From Diphasiastrum complanatum (taxonomy: Eukaryota > Streptophyta > Lycopodiopsida > Lycopodiales > Lycopodiaceae), in contig CM055104.1 of assembly GCA_029204225.1 (NCBI GenBank), positions 48,835,279-48,899,278 of the forward strand: a stretch of DNA of 64,000 nucleotides, read 5' to 3'. A program made the translations under genes and the position numbers. The notes below the pieces were generated by a model, which saw nothing but the letters and a program-made list of their open reading frames with translations, was not told the origin of the DNA and did no database searches. Position 1 is the stretch's first letter. Every line of letters begins with the position of its first letter. Below, one piece after another: positions 53,983-64,000 of the stretch.

Positions 53983-54778
53983 TGTTGAGAATGAAAAATC
54001 ATCTATCTTGACTTTAGGCTTTGGCAAAGTTTTTTCTATGTGTATGTAATGTTTCATATTGCAAATGCCAAATTTGGCCTAGAGAAAACTCGAACTACAT
54101 GATTTCATATGTCAAGTTGGTCAATTACAACATGCATATAGAATGTAGACATAGAAATGCCATTTTTTGGGCTTGTAGAAACTCGTGGCATATCACATGC
54201 AATGATTGTAAGTGATCCAAAGTGACATGCAAGGCATGCACAAAGTGAATTGGACACATGCATGGTGATTTGGACAATTCTAGTTTAGAATTTGACACTT
54301 GGTAAAAGTAGGTAGAAATGCATGTATGTAAAGTGACAAATGTCACTAGTTTGCTAGTTATCACTCTTAGATGTGGATGAAAGTAGGAGAGAGATGGTTC
54401 TACCTTGAGCTACTCCAATCTCCATAAATATGTGTAGGCTCTCTCATAACTTTTGATGACGAACCAAGCTTTGAAGATATTCCATGTCAATTTGGTCTAT
54501 CATTTGTTTGCTTGAATTTTGCTCTCTCTTTCTCTCTCTAACTCGAGTAGAGGATTATGCTAATGCATTAAATTCTTGTACTTCTTCTCTTTTGATATTG
54601 AATGCAATCAATCTTTGATTATTAGCATGCTAGATTGTGCTTTGGTCATAAATTCTAGAACTAGATCTTGATACTCAATCTAGAATCAATTTATGTGCTA
54701 AACACAAAGCTTAACAAGATCATTCACACTTGAGGATTGTTCCCCACACGTGTGAAACTTGCTGGATTTTTTTTATCA
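53983..54778 (+). repeat. 3' LTR of element B, 796 bp
   Basis: TGTTGAGAATGAAAAATC at the left after tttttaggaggag; ends ...gattttttttatca at 54778. Right 330 bp equals the 5' LTR piece. Carries ccccacacgtgtgaaac near its end and tgtgataaatatg-like TATA candidates (ccataaatatgtg, about 54422). Confidence 0.9.
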
Positions 54779-55410
54779 GACTCTATTGAATCGGGTGATG
54801 TCAAACCACCTGCGTGAGCCTATCTCTTTCAGTTTATGGCAGACGAAGCTCAAGCAGACTGAAATGTTGTATGAATCGTCTATGGAAATGGTGCTGACAT
54901 CCATTTGGCTGGAAGGGAGAGATCTTGTTTGTTTCACTTTATGGATAGTGTCAACAAGCACACCCAGAAATACATAAAGCAGCAAGCACGAGATGAGCAT
55001 GTTGCTTTGTGCTTGCAATGGAGAAATGCAACCACTCAAGATTCTATAGATGGGATTTACAACAAAATATCAACGTGGTGGAAGGTCGGCAATGCATACG
55101 ATAATTGTTTGCAAGAATTGGAAAGTTAGCTAGCTTACCGGAGAAATCAAATCCATCGATGGGAAAAGCTTAGAATTATTGTACATACTAAATCTTGTTT
55201 TGTATGATATTTTTTATGGTAATTCACGTTGCTATTATGTTTTTTATATATATGCTTAAATGACAATGTGTTGTAGATGATGGACGACGAGGATGAAGCG
55301 ACAATGCCAACAACAAATTTGTTTGAGGTAGTCCACAATGTATGGCAGCAAGTGGACAACTACAACATGAATTTACAATTTATGAGGTTGTTGTGGGGAA
55401 TCTAGCAAAT
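54779..55410 (+). pseudogene. Unrecognised coding fragment (FHF-HTQKYIK type)
   Basis: Directly after the element B LTR the plus strand is coding-like: MADEAQAD, then from about 54905 AGRERSCLFHFMDSVNKHTQ, KYIKQQARDEHVALCLQWRN, ATTQDSIDGIYNKISTWWKV, GNAYDNCLQELES and stop at 55127. After about 150 bp, DDEDEATMPTTNLFEVVHNV, WQQVDNYNMN follows (55285-55370). The pattern of a His/Lys helix region followed by a WW pair and LFEVVHNVW reminds me of uncharacterised repeat-borne proteins of seed-free plants, possibly transposase-associated, but I cannot name a family. Element B probably inserted in or beside it. Confidence 0.4.
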
Positions 55411-55499
55411 GCAATATGCAAAGAAGATCAAAATCTGAGAGGGGGAGAGTTGGGAACGGCAGAGGAAAAAAAATAAAAAACTAGTTTTATAAGATACTA

Positions 55500-56395
55500 G
55501 AAAATAAGAGGCGAATTATTGTCTAGAGTAGTGGAAAACTCTAGCATGACGATGAATTGCTTCTTTAGAACCTTCAGTTCATCATCCACATCCTTGAGAG
55601 CCAGCTTGTCTTCTTTGAGTGTGGTGCACAGGTTTGCCACCTCGGTATCTCTGGTTGTGAGCACGGCCTCATGAGTTTTTTGTTGATCACTGTAGAGTTG
55701 GATACCAAGCTAACAGATCCTTGTAATACTCGACTCTCTTCTTCTGGAGTTTTTGAGCAGACACTCCGTGTCTTCTTTCATAGTAACAATGCAACATGAA
55801 TTGCCTACGATTGTTGCTCTGCCTATTGTACCTTGAGCAGACACCCTGTGTCTTCTTTCATAGTAACAACCATTTGATCAAGTGCAACATGAATTGTATA
55901 CAATTGTTGCTCTGCCTATTGTACCTTAAGCTCCAGGGTTGTCTGCTGGGGTGACAAAGTTTTTCTGGGCTCGTGTTGCCATTGATTTCTCCCTAGAGAC
56001 ATTGTGCTCTAAGGTGTAGATGAGGTCCCTGAGAGATCTCTCATTGGCTTTGAAAGACTCTCGATTCAGCTCCAGCTCCCTAGATTTCAACACGAGGTGT
56101 TGACGATCTCACTGGTAGATTTGTCGGGCTGTCTTCTCTGCATCAAGTTCGACCTTGAGATTTTGCATGAGATGACTCTGCTGCTGGGCCGCCTGATTTG
56201 CTTTGTAGAGCTGGTCCTGAAGGGCTTGGACCTAAGCTTGGCTCTCTACTTTTCCACTCTCTCTCTCTTTTTCCAGCTAGGCCACCTGATCAGTCAAGGC
56301 CTACAACATTTGCCCTACCACCAATTGGCCGCGGGATTGCTCAATAGCTCGTTTAGTGAGCAGTTGGTGAAGTTGTTGTTGGAGGCCCATTAAGG
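55500..56395 (-). pseudogene. Coiled-coil protein, decayed
   Basis: Minus strand from 56395: MGLQQQLHQLLTKRAIEQSR, then LTDQVA, LEKERESGKVESQA, ALQDQLYKANQAAQQQSHLM, QNLKVELDAEKTARQIYQ, DRQHLVLKSRELELNRESFK, ANERSLRDLIYTLEHNVSRE, then after breaks HVALDQMVVTMKEDTGCLLK, and finally LYSDQQKTHEAVLTTRDTEV, ANLCTTLKEDKLALKDVDDE, LKVLKKQF. Strong heptad character with several in-frame stops. About 85 bp coding AEQQ-x-IHVAL-KEDT is duplicated in tandem (55775-55930). Not recognised; it could be a host coiled-coil protein or an element-borne ORF. Confidence 0.5.
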
Positions 56396-56772
56396 CTGTC
56401 TAGCAACCCAGCACCTGAGTGTCCCAGTTGGCTGAAGGTGGCATGGTTAAAATGAGTCGAGGAAGAGGTGCAGTCATGGAAATGGTGGTTATGGGAGAAA
56501 TGGTGGTGTACCAATGGTCGTGAGGAGGGGGGTGGTGATGGCGGTGAAGAGGGGGTGGTGATGGCGGTTATGGTTGGAATGACGACTGGGCGAATAGGGG
56601 ATGAGGTGAGTGGAATGGTGATGGTAATGTAGGAAAAAATAGTAATTATTCTTCCATAGAGAATACGATGAAAGTTTGAATAAATCAAACTAATATCAAT
56701 GTCTTCAGTCGGGTCTGTATGTGATCTATGTACTAATAGAACAGTTTTTGCTATGATTGAATGTGCATGCAA
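56396..56772 (-). pseudogene. Pro/His-rich region upstream of the coiled coil
   Basis: Open minus-strand frame: ITIPLTSSPIRPVVIPTITA, TTPSSPPSPPPSSRPLVHHH, FSHNHHFHDCTSSSTHFNHA, FSQLGHSGAGLLDSL. It lies in frame order just before the coiled-coil segment, which suggests one protein with a low-complexity N-terminus followed by a coiled coil, now frameshifted. Plus-strand ggtggtgatggcgg repeats produce part of this pattern, so it may be partly microsatellite-derived. Confidence 0.35.
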
Positions 56773-56894
56773 AAATAAGAGACAACTTTAGACAACAGAA
56801 AACTATTGATCAAAAACGAACTTTTATAACTCTGAATCTGAATAATCAACATACATCTCTTATTGTCTTATCTCGTTGTTGTGTCTCTGATTGA

Positions 56895-58690
56895 GTGAGT
56901 GACTGCAAGAAGAAGGGACATTCTGCATACGATTGCAGATTCAACCCAAAAAGAAAGAACAAAGCTGAAAAAGCTAATGTTGTAGAGTCATCCAAGGATG
57001 CAGATAGAGGTGACGAAGCCTTCATGATACTTGATGAAGCTTCAACGAGCTACACTAAACACGACTACGATGTAGTCATTGATTCAAGAGCAACGTCACA
57101 CATCACCTGCAACAAGAAGATCTTGATTGACTTCAGAGAGCTCGAAAACAACAGAGCAGTAATTCTAGATGACGGAAGCACACACGATGTCAAAGGCATC
57201 GGCACTCTATAGCTGCAAACACTGTCAGGCCAAGCAGAGCTGCCAGGAGCACTCTATGTGCCCTCACTCAGAAAAGAGGTGCTATCTGTCTCCAAGATGG
57301 CAGATCTTGGCATTCGAGTTTTGTTCGACGACAACACATGCTGCATGATGGAGAAGACGACAAACAAGTTGCTGACGGTCAGATGCAGAGAAGGAAACCT
57401 CTACCAGGCCAAGATAATCAGCAACTCTGATAACATATTAAATTCATCAGAAAATGAAGATCAGCTCTGGCATAGGAGAATGTATCATCCGAACATGCGG
57501 AGCCTATATGACATGAGCAGAAAAGACATAGTCACAGGTCTCAAGATTTCAAGGCCCGAAACCTAGTTTTGCGAAGCTTGTCAGAAAGGCAAGCAACATC
57601 AGAATCCATTCACGCATGAGGGAAGAAGAGCCAAGGAAGTTCTTGAGCTCATCCACTCTGATATATGTGGACCGATGAAGATGGATTCTTTCTCAGGTTT
57701 GAGGTATTTTCTAACGTTCATAGATGATTACAGCCGCATGACCACCGTCTACTACTTAAAGAAGAAATCCGAAGTGTATGATTCCTTCAAGAAGTTTGTG
57801 GCATTTGCAGAGTGACACACCTCAAAAAGGGTCTAGTTCCTCAGAATTGACAACAGAGGTGAATACAAAAGCAAAGAATTCTCAAAATTCTACGAAGAAT
57901 AGGGGATCGAACAGCAGTTCACTCCTGCATACACACCAGAGTACAATGGTGTTGCAAAAAGAAGAAACAAATTTCTAGTCGAAGGAGCCAGATGCATAAT
58001 GGCACACGCTCAATTGCCAAGTCAATTATGGGCTGAGGCAATAGCTGCAGCTGTACACCTGCAGAATAGATGGACAATGACAGCGCTCGATAACAAGACG
58101 TCGTACGAAATGTGGACGGGTAGAAAGCCTGATCTATCATACGTACATGTGTTCGGATGTGTAGCATATAAGCACACTCCAAAAGAAAAAGGAAGCAAGC
58201 TCGATGACAAATCAGAGCAAACAATCATGGTCGGTTATTCGAACGGAACACAAGTGTACAAGGCTCTACAATCCAACCACGAAAAAGGTTGTTTCAATCA
58301 GAGATGTCAAGTTTGATGAGTCCACATTCCCTGGACTGAAAGACGAAAAAGGCCATGAGATCTCCACACTGCTGCCCATTCAAGAGGGAGATCGAGTATA
58401 TGCATCAAATCAGAATGCAGAGCCACAGACTCCAGAGCAACAGGAAGTAGAAGATCAAACCCACGAACAAGAAACATTCGAACAGCGATGAATTGAACCT
58501 AGAAGGTCAACAAGACAGAGAAGACCTCCAGACCGTTACTCTGACAATCTTTAGTGGAGCAAAGACACACAGTTCGAGTACTGCAGCTTTACTGAAGAGC
58601 CAGCAATATATCAAGAAGCTATCCAGAGTCCAGAGGGAGAATTCTAAAACTAGGCAATGTCAAAGGAGATCGAGTCGATGAGGCAAAACG
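56895..58690 (+). pseudogene. Copia (family D) zinc knuckle to integrase and linker
   Basis: Starts inside a zinc knuckle (DCKKKGHSAYDCRF; first Cys lost at the junction). Then protease YDVVIDSRATSHITC (Gly to Arg in DSGATSH), GALYVPSLRKEVLSVSKMAD, LWHRRMYHPNMRSLYDMS, CEACQKGKQ, integrase IHSDICGPMKMDS, LTFIDDYSRMTTVYYLKKKS, RIDNRGEYKSKEF and YTPEYNGVAKRRNK, where the catalytic Glu is Lys. The C-terminal part reads QLPSQLWAEAIAAAVHLQNR, YEMWTGRKPDLSYVHVFGCV and linker PQTPEQQEVEDQTHEQ. Several stops (for example at 57210, 57565 and 57815) and a frameshift at about 58240. Confidence 0.88.
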
Positions 58691-59300
58691 AGGCATGGAG
58701 ATTAGAGCCACTACTAAAAAACAGAAAGATAGTCGACTACAAGTGGGTATACAAGAAAAAGATGAAATCAAATGGCACCATTGTCCGTTAAAAAGCAAGG
58801 CTTGTCGCGAAGGGCTACACGTAGAGATATGGTGTTGATTATTTCGACACGTATTCGTCGATGGTCAAGATGACAAGCATAAGACTACTCCTTGCATATG
58901 CCACATAGCACAATCTGGAAATTCACCAGATTGACATGAAAACAGCCTTTCTCCACGGAGATCTAGAGGAGGAAATCTTCATGAAGTAGCCTGAAGGTTT
59001 TGAAGACCCCGACAATCAACAATATGTCTGTCGGTTGCAGAGATGGATCTATGGTCTAAAACAAGCATTACGAGCTTGGTATAAGAAGCTCGATGGTCTT
59101 TTGAAGTCTCTAGATCTCAATCCTACACAACCAGACTGCAACGTCTACATTAAAAGAGTAGGAAAAGATTTTGTGATACTGACTACCTTCGTGGATGATT
59201 CCCTAATGATAGGAAAGTCCTTGATGCTGATAAAAGACACGAAGAGTCAGATTTCGAGCCAAGCTCACAAAGCAGGATTGCCCAAAAACGGAAGAGGAAG
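58640..59300 (+). pseudogene. Copia (family D) reverse transcriptase
   Basis: MSKEIESMRQNEAWRLEPLL, VDYKWVYKKKMKSNGTIVR, KARLVAKGYT, YGVDYFDTYSSMVKMTSIRL, HQIDMKTAFLHGDLEEEIFM, PEGFEDPDNQQYVCRLQRWI, YGLKQALRAWYKKLDGLLKS, FVILTTFVDDSLMIGKSLML. The active site is FVDD (59188-59199), a conservative variant. Stops at R*KAR, T*RYG, AT*HN and MK*PEG are Gln codons changed to TAG/TAA. After ISSQ (about 59265) about 60-80 codons are missing before the next segment. Confidence 0.88.
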
Positions 59301-59990
59301 AATAGAAGATGGCAGGTATACCCTACCAAAACTTAATCGGTAGTTTGATGTACCTCACAGTTTGTACCAGACTCAATCTAGCTTTCTCTGTTTATGCCTT
59401 GAGCCAATTCTCTTCCAATCCTGGCCTGGCACATTGGCAAATGGCAAAACGAATCCTATAGTATCTGAAGGGTACCCAGAATATGGAATTAACTTACAAA
59501 ACTGAAAATGAAGAAAAAGGATTTGAGCTGCACCACTACAGTGATGCAAGCTAAGCGAGCTACAAAGATGATAGCAAGTCCATAACTGGAGGATGTACCA
59601 TAGCATGAGGAGCTACAATCAGCTAGATATGCAAAAAGCAAACCTTGGTGGCTCAATCCTCTTGCGAAGCTGAATACATCGCAGCTTCAAAGGTGGCGAA
59701 TGAGGTAGTGTGGCTACAGATGATGTTGGAAGCAATCGAGATACCACAAGAAGGGCCAAGCACGATGATGATGGACTCTCAGAGTGCCACCTATCTGTCC
59801 CAGGATCTTGTCTTCCATTCAAGGACAAAACACATACCTCTAAAGTACCATCACATTCGAGATTTGATCTTGAAAGGAGAGCTCCAGGTCTAGTATATAA
59901 AATCAGAAGACATGATTGCAGATCTACTCACGAAGCCGCTCGACAAGCCATTCTTTGCCAAGCAATGAAAGACAATTGGATTAAACGTGC
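59301..59990 (+). pseudogene. Copia (family D) RNase H to C-terminus
   Basis: IPYQNLIGSLMYLTVCTRLN, AFSVYALSQFSSNPGLAHWQ, MAKRIL, YLKGTQNMELTYKTENEEKG, HYSDAS, ASYKDDSKSITGGCT, KQTLVAQSSCEAEYIAASKV, ANEVVWLQMMLEAIEIPQEG, MMMDSQSATYLSQDLVFHSR, TKHIPLKYHHIRDLILKGEL, MIADLLTKPLDKPFFAKQ. Stops at several Trp and Gln positions. Followed by the purine tract tcaagagggag and LTR at 60015. Confidence 0.88.
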
Positions 59991-60014
59991 AAAGCTGCAA
60001 GGTTCAAGAGGGAG

Positions 60015-60964
60015 TGTTAGAAATGGTGAACTCCTGCAACTTTGCCGCAACACGAACATGAAGCAAAGGTCGAACGAGAACAATTCGCAAAAGTCAACAT
60101 GCCTTGACTCGAAGGACGAACGATTCAAGAATCATTCGCGAATCGTAAACATACCTCCAGGACCGCAACCGCAAATGGAAGCAAAACGAAAGGTTACGAT
60201 CGAAGTCCGCGACTTCCACGTCAGCGACTTCCTCGACATCGAAGTCTTCTCAAGGCAAACCTTCAGTTTTTTTGGCCTTCAACATTTTGCGAAACCTTCA
60301 CATTTTTTGCAAAATGACTGAAGCCATTCCTTGATAGCCAAATGTCGTATTTCACGCTCGCTCTTGTATTGTGCAAACAGAATTGACAATGACAACAACA
60401 ACCCACGACCTCTAACAGACAGCATAACGGCTCCACGCTTCTCATCTGCACAAATGTAAAATTGTATATAAATCATTATAATCTATTACATTGCAAGTAA
60501 CGAAGAGACAAACATTGTAGATGCTTTCATGCATCAATTCTTTTCTCAGACAGATAGTTAGTAATAAGCTCATAGCTTTTACAGTTTGTAATTAGCTTTG
60601 TGAGCACGTGGTTTCGTCCGCAATTGTCTTGTGCTCACATGCATCACTGATTTGTATTTCATTACATTCAGTCTGAATAAAATATTGTCTAGTTCCGCGT
60701 TCATATTTTATGTCAGTATTGCATGCTTTCAACTTTCTGTCTGACTTTTTGATTGCTTTGTCTAATCATCTGCTCTTGCTTCCACTACCATTGCACAATC
60801 AAGCTCTTAACTTATTATTGTGTTCGCCTACTTAGTTATCAGTAGTGCACACATCGAGGGAATTCGTCGGACCCTACCTTCGAGTAGTAGTAGGATCGTC
60901 CCGATCTAATTCATCCGACACGTCCCTGACTTCTGTCGCTTCATCTCCTTCCATTTCCCCCACA
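60015..60964 (+). repeat. Copia LTR (family D), 950 bp
   Basis: Starts TGTTAGAAATGGTGAAC after the PPT, so it is the 3' LTR of the pol to its left; ends ...tttcccccaca followed without a gap by a PBS-like tggtattagagca, so it also has the position of a 5' LTR. Contains attcgcgaatcg and related palindromes, and tgtatataaatc (about 60460-60472) as TATA candidate. Confidence 0.85.
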
Positions 60965-60977
60965 TGGTATTAGAGCA
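60965..60977 (+). other. PBS-like site 1 after the family D LTR
   Basis: tggtattagagca; one C-to-T change from the canonical PBS. Confidence 0.7.
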
Positions 60978-61418
60978 TGGTTTTCTATTCTCTGATTCTT
61001 TAGAGCGTTGATATCAAAATTCATCTGATTTCTCAAGCGGTTTTATGTCAGAGCTATTTCTATAGCCTGAGAAGCTTCCCATAGAACCTGATCCTACTAG
61101 CTGATAGGATAACTACTTTCTTGTTTTGTAAATTTGCACCAGATTTTCATACTCAAGTCATTGATTGTTGTTACTATCATCTAGACTAACCTTTCACTTT
61201 TTAAATTCTCTTCATATCAAATTATCAGTATTAGGAAGATTGCATGGCTGTCACAGACGCCTAATCGTTTCTTGCAATCTCTCTTTCAGGACAGTCTAAG
61301 ACTCCTACACTGATAATCTGGTTCAACACAAAAAACTCCATTCTCTAAGTAATCCACGATCCGGTTAATAAGAATATTTGTTTCATCAGTTGACATCAAT
61401 CCAAAACATCAACAGGTG

Positions 61419-61474
61419 TGGTATCAGAGCTAATAATTTCCATTTTTTGAGCCTACAAATGTGGTATTAGAGCC
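61419..61474 (+). other. PBS-like sites 2 and 3
   Basis: tggtatcagagc (61419-61430, exact) and tggtattagagcc (61462-61474), 43 bp apart. The sequence before the first (catcaacaggtg) contains a possible LTR end. Confidence 0.65.
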
Positions 61475-61584
61475 ACTGGTTTATTAGATTACTAGAGTCT
61501 AGGACTTATAATAGAACTTCATATAATCTAGTTCTATAGAACTGGTTCATTCAGTTTGTGTTTTATCTTTGCTACTCGATTACA

Positions 61585-62290
61585 ATGGAAGGTTCAACCT
61601 CAGAGATTTGCTTGATCAACAAATTCAACGGATGATTATGCACTATCTATGAGTAGACAGATGCTCATGTTTGGCATCAAAGACTAGGTCACCTAAACAT
61701 GCATTCAATCTTGTACATGCATCATAACAAAATGATCAAGGATATGAATATCAATGCTGTTTCTATAGCTAATTAGACTATCTATGAAAATTGTTTACTA
61801 GGGAAACAAGCTAGGACTAAATTTCCAAGAGGACAGGCCAGGAGACAATTCTATCACTGATTCACAGTGACCTATGTGGTCCTATGAGCGTACCTCTCTT
61901 GGGTCAAGCTCTATATTTTATTACATTCATTGATGACTACTCCCAATTTACCAGAGTCATGTTCATAAAGCACAAGTCAAAAGCATTCAATTGCTTCAAA
62001 GAATTCAAGCAATATTCTAAGAATCAGACTGGCCAGAAAATCAAGGCCCTACGGTCTGATTCGGAGGGGAGAGTACTTATCAAATGAAATGGCGGACTAC
62101 CTTTCATCATGTGGCGTGCACCATTAGTTCACAACCAGCTACACTCCACAGTAGAATGGCATAGCTGAGCGAAAGAACCGCACACTACTAGAAGCTGCAC
62201 GATCCATGACTGTCAACGCTCAATTACCCCAGAACTTTTGGGCAGAAGCAATTTCTACAGTCTGTTATCTGCAAATTATTGTAGAGAATA
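61585..62290 (+). pseudogene. Copia (family C): gag start fused to pre-integrase/integrase
   Basis: ATG at 61585, MEGSTSEICLINKFNG, a Gag N-terminus, then after ~40 bp HVWHQRLGHLNMHSILYMHH, NKMIKDMNINAVS (pre-integrase), QARTKFPRGQARRQ, integrase SLMTTP-type start with frameshift, FITFIDDYSQFTRVMFIKHK, SKAFNCFKEFKQYSKNQTGQ, KIKALRSDSEGRVLIK (DNGGE degenerated to DSEGR), and AERKNRTLLEAARSMTVNAQ, LPQNFWAEAISTVCYLQI. Gag body, zinc knuckle and protease are deleted. It ends at about 62290. Matches the copy at 41222. Confidence 0.82.
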
Positions 62291-63007
62291 GCTTAAATAT
62301 TGATGCCAAACAAAGGAAGGAAGGATGTTGACATAGCATAAACTTTCTTTCTATCTTGTTTGTAAATGTTCATAGGACTCTGTAAAGACGTCTCTTTTCA
62401 ATATGACATGCTAAGTTGACAAGTGGGCTTCAAAGTTACAGCCCATGCATTTTTTTTAATGGAAAAGTGAAGGTTATGTCTACCCATCAACATTTGCAAA
62501 TATACTTGGTTAAGGCACTTGGCATAGAGAACAACCAATATTGATTGGGTCAACAACCTCTTGGGCCCACAAACTTGTATATTCATTAATTTATCTAATT
62601 CAAAAATCTATATGTTTATTCATATATAAAGATTCAATAAGTATGCATGTGTAGGGAAGTTATGGACCTCTCCTATTACTCTTCAACTATGACCCCACCT
62701 TAGTAGAAGCCATGTGCCTCTATTCTTGTTGAAATCTTTTGAAAGTTTTAGTTGATATAGTAGATAGTATGCTAGATGTGAATATGGGTGATTTGAGCTT
62801 GGTAGTGGGGAATGAGAATGAACTAAAACAACAATCTATGTTTTCTTGTATGCCCTCATTTCTATATCAATTGGGAGTTGAACATATGACCTCATGCAGA
62901 GAATGCAACAACTTTTGGCTCGATATCATTGTAGCATCTAGCCCCACCTTGCAACCCATCATTATGTAGTATGAGCCACGTTGTAGAAAACAAGCACCAT
63001 TTAAGGT
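62291..63007. other. No gene recognised
   Basis: AT-rich sequence to the right of the truncated copia; no repeat boundary or coding pattern seen. Confidence 0.3.
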
Positions 63008-63508
63008 CATGCTTAACCTCCTACCCTCATCCTTATACCCATTGACATTCATTACAATCATCCCACTCATCCACATGGGTGGTTTAATAACAATGTTTTT
63101 CTTTTGCAACAAAGCTTAACTCTACAATTGTGTTTATTGTATACAACAAGTACATATGTAAAGAAAAGAGCGATCATCCACGGAGGGATCCTCTCCTTTT
63201 ATTTAAAGTGCCCCACATAATAATGAGCTCCTTTACCACTGTAGAAATCATAGTACAATTGAGTAAGCAACATTGTAGGTCATGCTCAACCAACGTCCTA
63301 AGCAAACCCTCATCCTCACACCCATTGACATTCGTTACAACCATCGCATGCATCCACATGGGCTTAAATAATATTGTGTTTTTTTCTTTTTTCCCGACAA
63401 AGTTTAACTCAAACAATGTATTGTATACGACAAGTACATCTATCAAAAAAAGATGGATCATCCATAGAGGCAACCTGATTTCCTCTCTCTTCATATGAGA
63501 GGCCCCAC
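63008..63508. repeat. Diverged direct repeat, about 271-290 bp offset
   Basis: Unit 1 (63008-63216) and unit 2 (63279-63508) both start gtcatgct and share ccctcatcct, acccattgacattc, catccacatgggy, ttgtatac-acaagtacat, gatcatcca and ccccac. Many substitutions and indels, so an old duplication. Confidence 0.75.
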
Positions 63509-64000
63509 TTATTAAACTCCTCGGGATTGTTGACTTAAAAGACATTTCCAACACACCACTCAAGGAGGCTTACGATGTAGCTCTCTAGCTCTAGTTCCCT
63601 ATATATATAGTGGCTATACCAAAATATCCCATATAAAATGTACTTAATAGATTAATTAACCATGGATTTGACCAAAAACTCTACACAATGTAGCTGCATA
63701 ATGCAAGCATCCATTGGCAATAGGGTACCATAAAAATATCTTTTGGTTTTTGGCAATCCAAGGTATCCAAAGCAAAGCTAATACACACATATTCCAACGA
63801 CAAAAGGAGTCTTCATCACTGACATGGAAATTTTCCAACAAAGCTAACTACTTTGCTAAAAGAGTCAAGGTAGGAAATTGGATAGACATACGTCAATACA
63901 ATTCAATCCAAGTGAGGGTTGTTGGCTAGTTTCCTCTTCAAAGGAACCAATGGGCACTCTATCTTTAGAAAAGGGCCTATTCAGTCTTAGGGGAAGAGAT
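63509..64000. other. No gene recognised
   Basis: AT-rich window end; no open frame resembling a known family. Confidence 0.3.

Larger units (their letters stand above)
50341..54778 (+). mobile_element. Copia element B: truncated 5' LTR, deleted gag-pol, full 3' LTR
   Basis: 5' LTR (right-hand 327 bp only) 50341-50667, PBS 50669-50680, gag from 51341, gag-integrase deletion junction at about 51790, RT-RNase H 52493-53964, polypurine tract tttttaggaggag, 3' LTR 53983-54778. The two LTR copies are nearly identical over the shared part, suggesting the youngest copia insertion in this window. No TSD can be tested because the 5' LTR end is lost. Confidence 0.88.

Overview
This is nuclear DNA from a land plant with a repeat-rich genome. 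I support one host gene: the last four exons of the nucleoporin NUP155 gene (3195-4805, + strand), with consensus splice sites and an open frame. Nearly everything else is LTR retrotransposon: Ty1/copia copies primed by initiator tRNA-Met (PBS TGGTATCAGAGC and variants) and Ty3/gypsy copies primed by tRNA-Asp (PBS TGGCGCCGTTGCCGGGGA). Almost all are truncated, nested or full of stop codons. The species cannot be named; a large-genome lineage such as a gymnosperm, fern or lycophyte would fit, but this is inference. No bacterial operon, CRISPR array, rRNA or tRNA gene was found.

Layout. 1-2007: 5' part of a minus-strand copia element. 3195-4805: NUP155. 7.8-11.3 kb: mosaic of copia pieces in both orientations, including an LTR piece inside a broken gag-pol. 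11.5-18.4 kb: a copia-type LTR, then a 5'-truncated gypsy element (E1) with a 2.3 kb leader of short degenerate motifs, a gag piece, unrecognised ORFs and an LTR with an expanded poly-C/(CT)n tract. 18.6-21.7 kb: minus-strand integrase and gypsy-gag fragments and a 40-bp tandem repeat. 23.6-29 kb: the clearest nesting, a complete but non-autonomous gypsy element (E2, 23729-27313, TSD CAAAG) inserted in the reverse transcriptase of an older minus-strand gypsy element. 29961-30309: near-perfect 150-bp-arm hairpin. 31-36.5 kb: tandem repeats and copia LTR/gag pieces. 37.5-47.5 kb: two copies of one copia family (double zinc knuckle) in opposite orientation, separated by a gypsy RT fragment and a third copia fragment. 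47.5-54.8 kb: head-to-head truncated copia copies and a near-complete copia element with two LTRs (50341-54778). 54.8-56.8 kb: two unrecognised coding regions, one a coiled coil. 56.9-62.3 kb: a copia pol, its LTR, three successive PBS-like sites, and a deleted second copia. 62.3-64 kb: a diverged direct repeat.

Most novel-looking material: (i) the non-coding gypsy leaders, each carrying many copies of a short GC-rich motif in AT-rich DNA, in E2 with alternating direct and inverted orientation; (ii) an unrecognised ORF whose last ~45 codons are conserved between E1 and E2 just upstream of the 3' LTR; (iii) the long hairpin at 30 kb beside an exon-like open frame; (iv) palindromic motif arrays (CACACGTGTG, TTCGCGAA) inside different copia LTR families.
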